From assembly GCF_001428075.1 (NCBI RefSeq), contig NZ_LMSI01000002.1, forward strand, positions 1 to 64,000: 64,000 nt of DNA, read 5' to 3'. This document shows positions 63,987-64,000 of the stretch, in pieces (within the stretch, counting starts at the first letter, position 1; every line of letters starts with the position of its first letter). Source of the stretch: Arthrobacter sp. Soil764. Lineage in GTDB: Bacteria; Actinomycetota; Actinomycetes; Actinomycetales; Micrococcaceae. The notes beneath the pieces were generated by a model that made no database searches, had not been told where the DNA came from, and saw only the letters and a list, made by a program, of their open reading frames with translations. The position numbers and the translations under genes were made by a program.

Positions 63987-64000
63987 GCATTCAACAGGAA

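Overview
The window looks like a chromosomal segment of a high-GC Gram-positive bacterium, most likely an Arthrobacter/Pseudarthrobacter-type Micrococcaceae member. The support is uniformly high-GC coding, many GTG/TTG starts, actinobacterial families (DUF222/HNH proteins, a DasR-like GntR regulator, lipoproteins with Ser/Thr-rich linkers, PucR and NarL-type regulators) and a soil/plant-litter gene content. No rRNA gene, complete tRNA gene, CRISPR array, transposase or integrase was found. Genes are tightly packed, and about a dozen perfect or near-perfect hairpins mark transcription-unit ends.

Layout. 1-6.2 kb: an amino-sugar block with nagA, a CutC-family gene, nagB and PTS EIIC on the minus strand, EIIB and EIIA divergent on the plus strand, and a DasR-type GntR regulator; two dre-like palindromes lie at the expected control points. 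6.3-8.7 kb: an MFS transporter divergent from an IclR regulator, with a perfect operator-like palindrome between them. 8.8-20.2 kb: a lipoprotein, a thymidylate-kinase-like protein, a MatC-type carrier plus PrpF isomerase with divergent LysR, a PLP dehydratase, a beta-propeller exoprotein, an F420-reductase-like oxidoreductase, and an aminotransferase/YitT pair with divergent Lrp. 20.2-38 kb: three rhamnogalacturonan-I (pectin) genes scattered among unrelated genes: a PL11-type endo-lyase, a PL26-like exo-lyase and a CE12-type acetylesterase. Between them sit DUF3558-like lipoproteins, an SRPBCC protein, a ZIP transporter, a MacB/FtsX-type ABC pair with divergent two-component system, and an acyl-CoA synthetase. 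38-47 kb: small enzymes, a GAF histidine kinase, katG, a PRISE-type SDR, a paired SMR exporter, and an isochorismatase-like hydrolase divergent from a GlxA-type AraC regulator.

47-55 kb is the most interesting region: a six-gene, largely translationally coupled minus-strand operon (GNAT transferase, polar amino-acid ABC importer, enolase-superfamily racemase, M20 amidohydrolase) with a divergent PucR regulator. The enzyme set matches the logic of an acylate-racemise-deacylate route for converting D- to L-amino acids. 55-64 kb: a heterodimeric ABC exporter with one degenerate ATP site, a small hypothetical protein, a solitary HsdR_N-like nuclease-fold protein in an otherwise gene-poor pocket next to a tRNA T-arm-like fragment, a frameshifted membrane-protein gene, a DUF222/HNH protein and a secreted PLC-like phosphodiesterase. 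A second DUF222 gene runs off the left edge.

Genes were called from reading frames, recognisable family motifs and ribosome-binding sites. Family names come from recall of conserved motifs, not from database searches.
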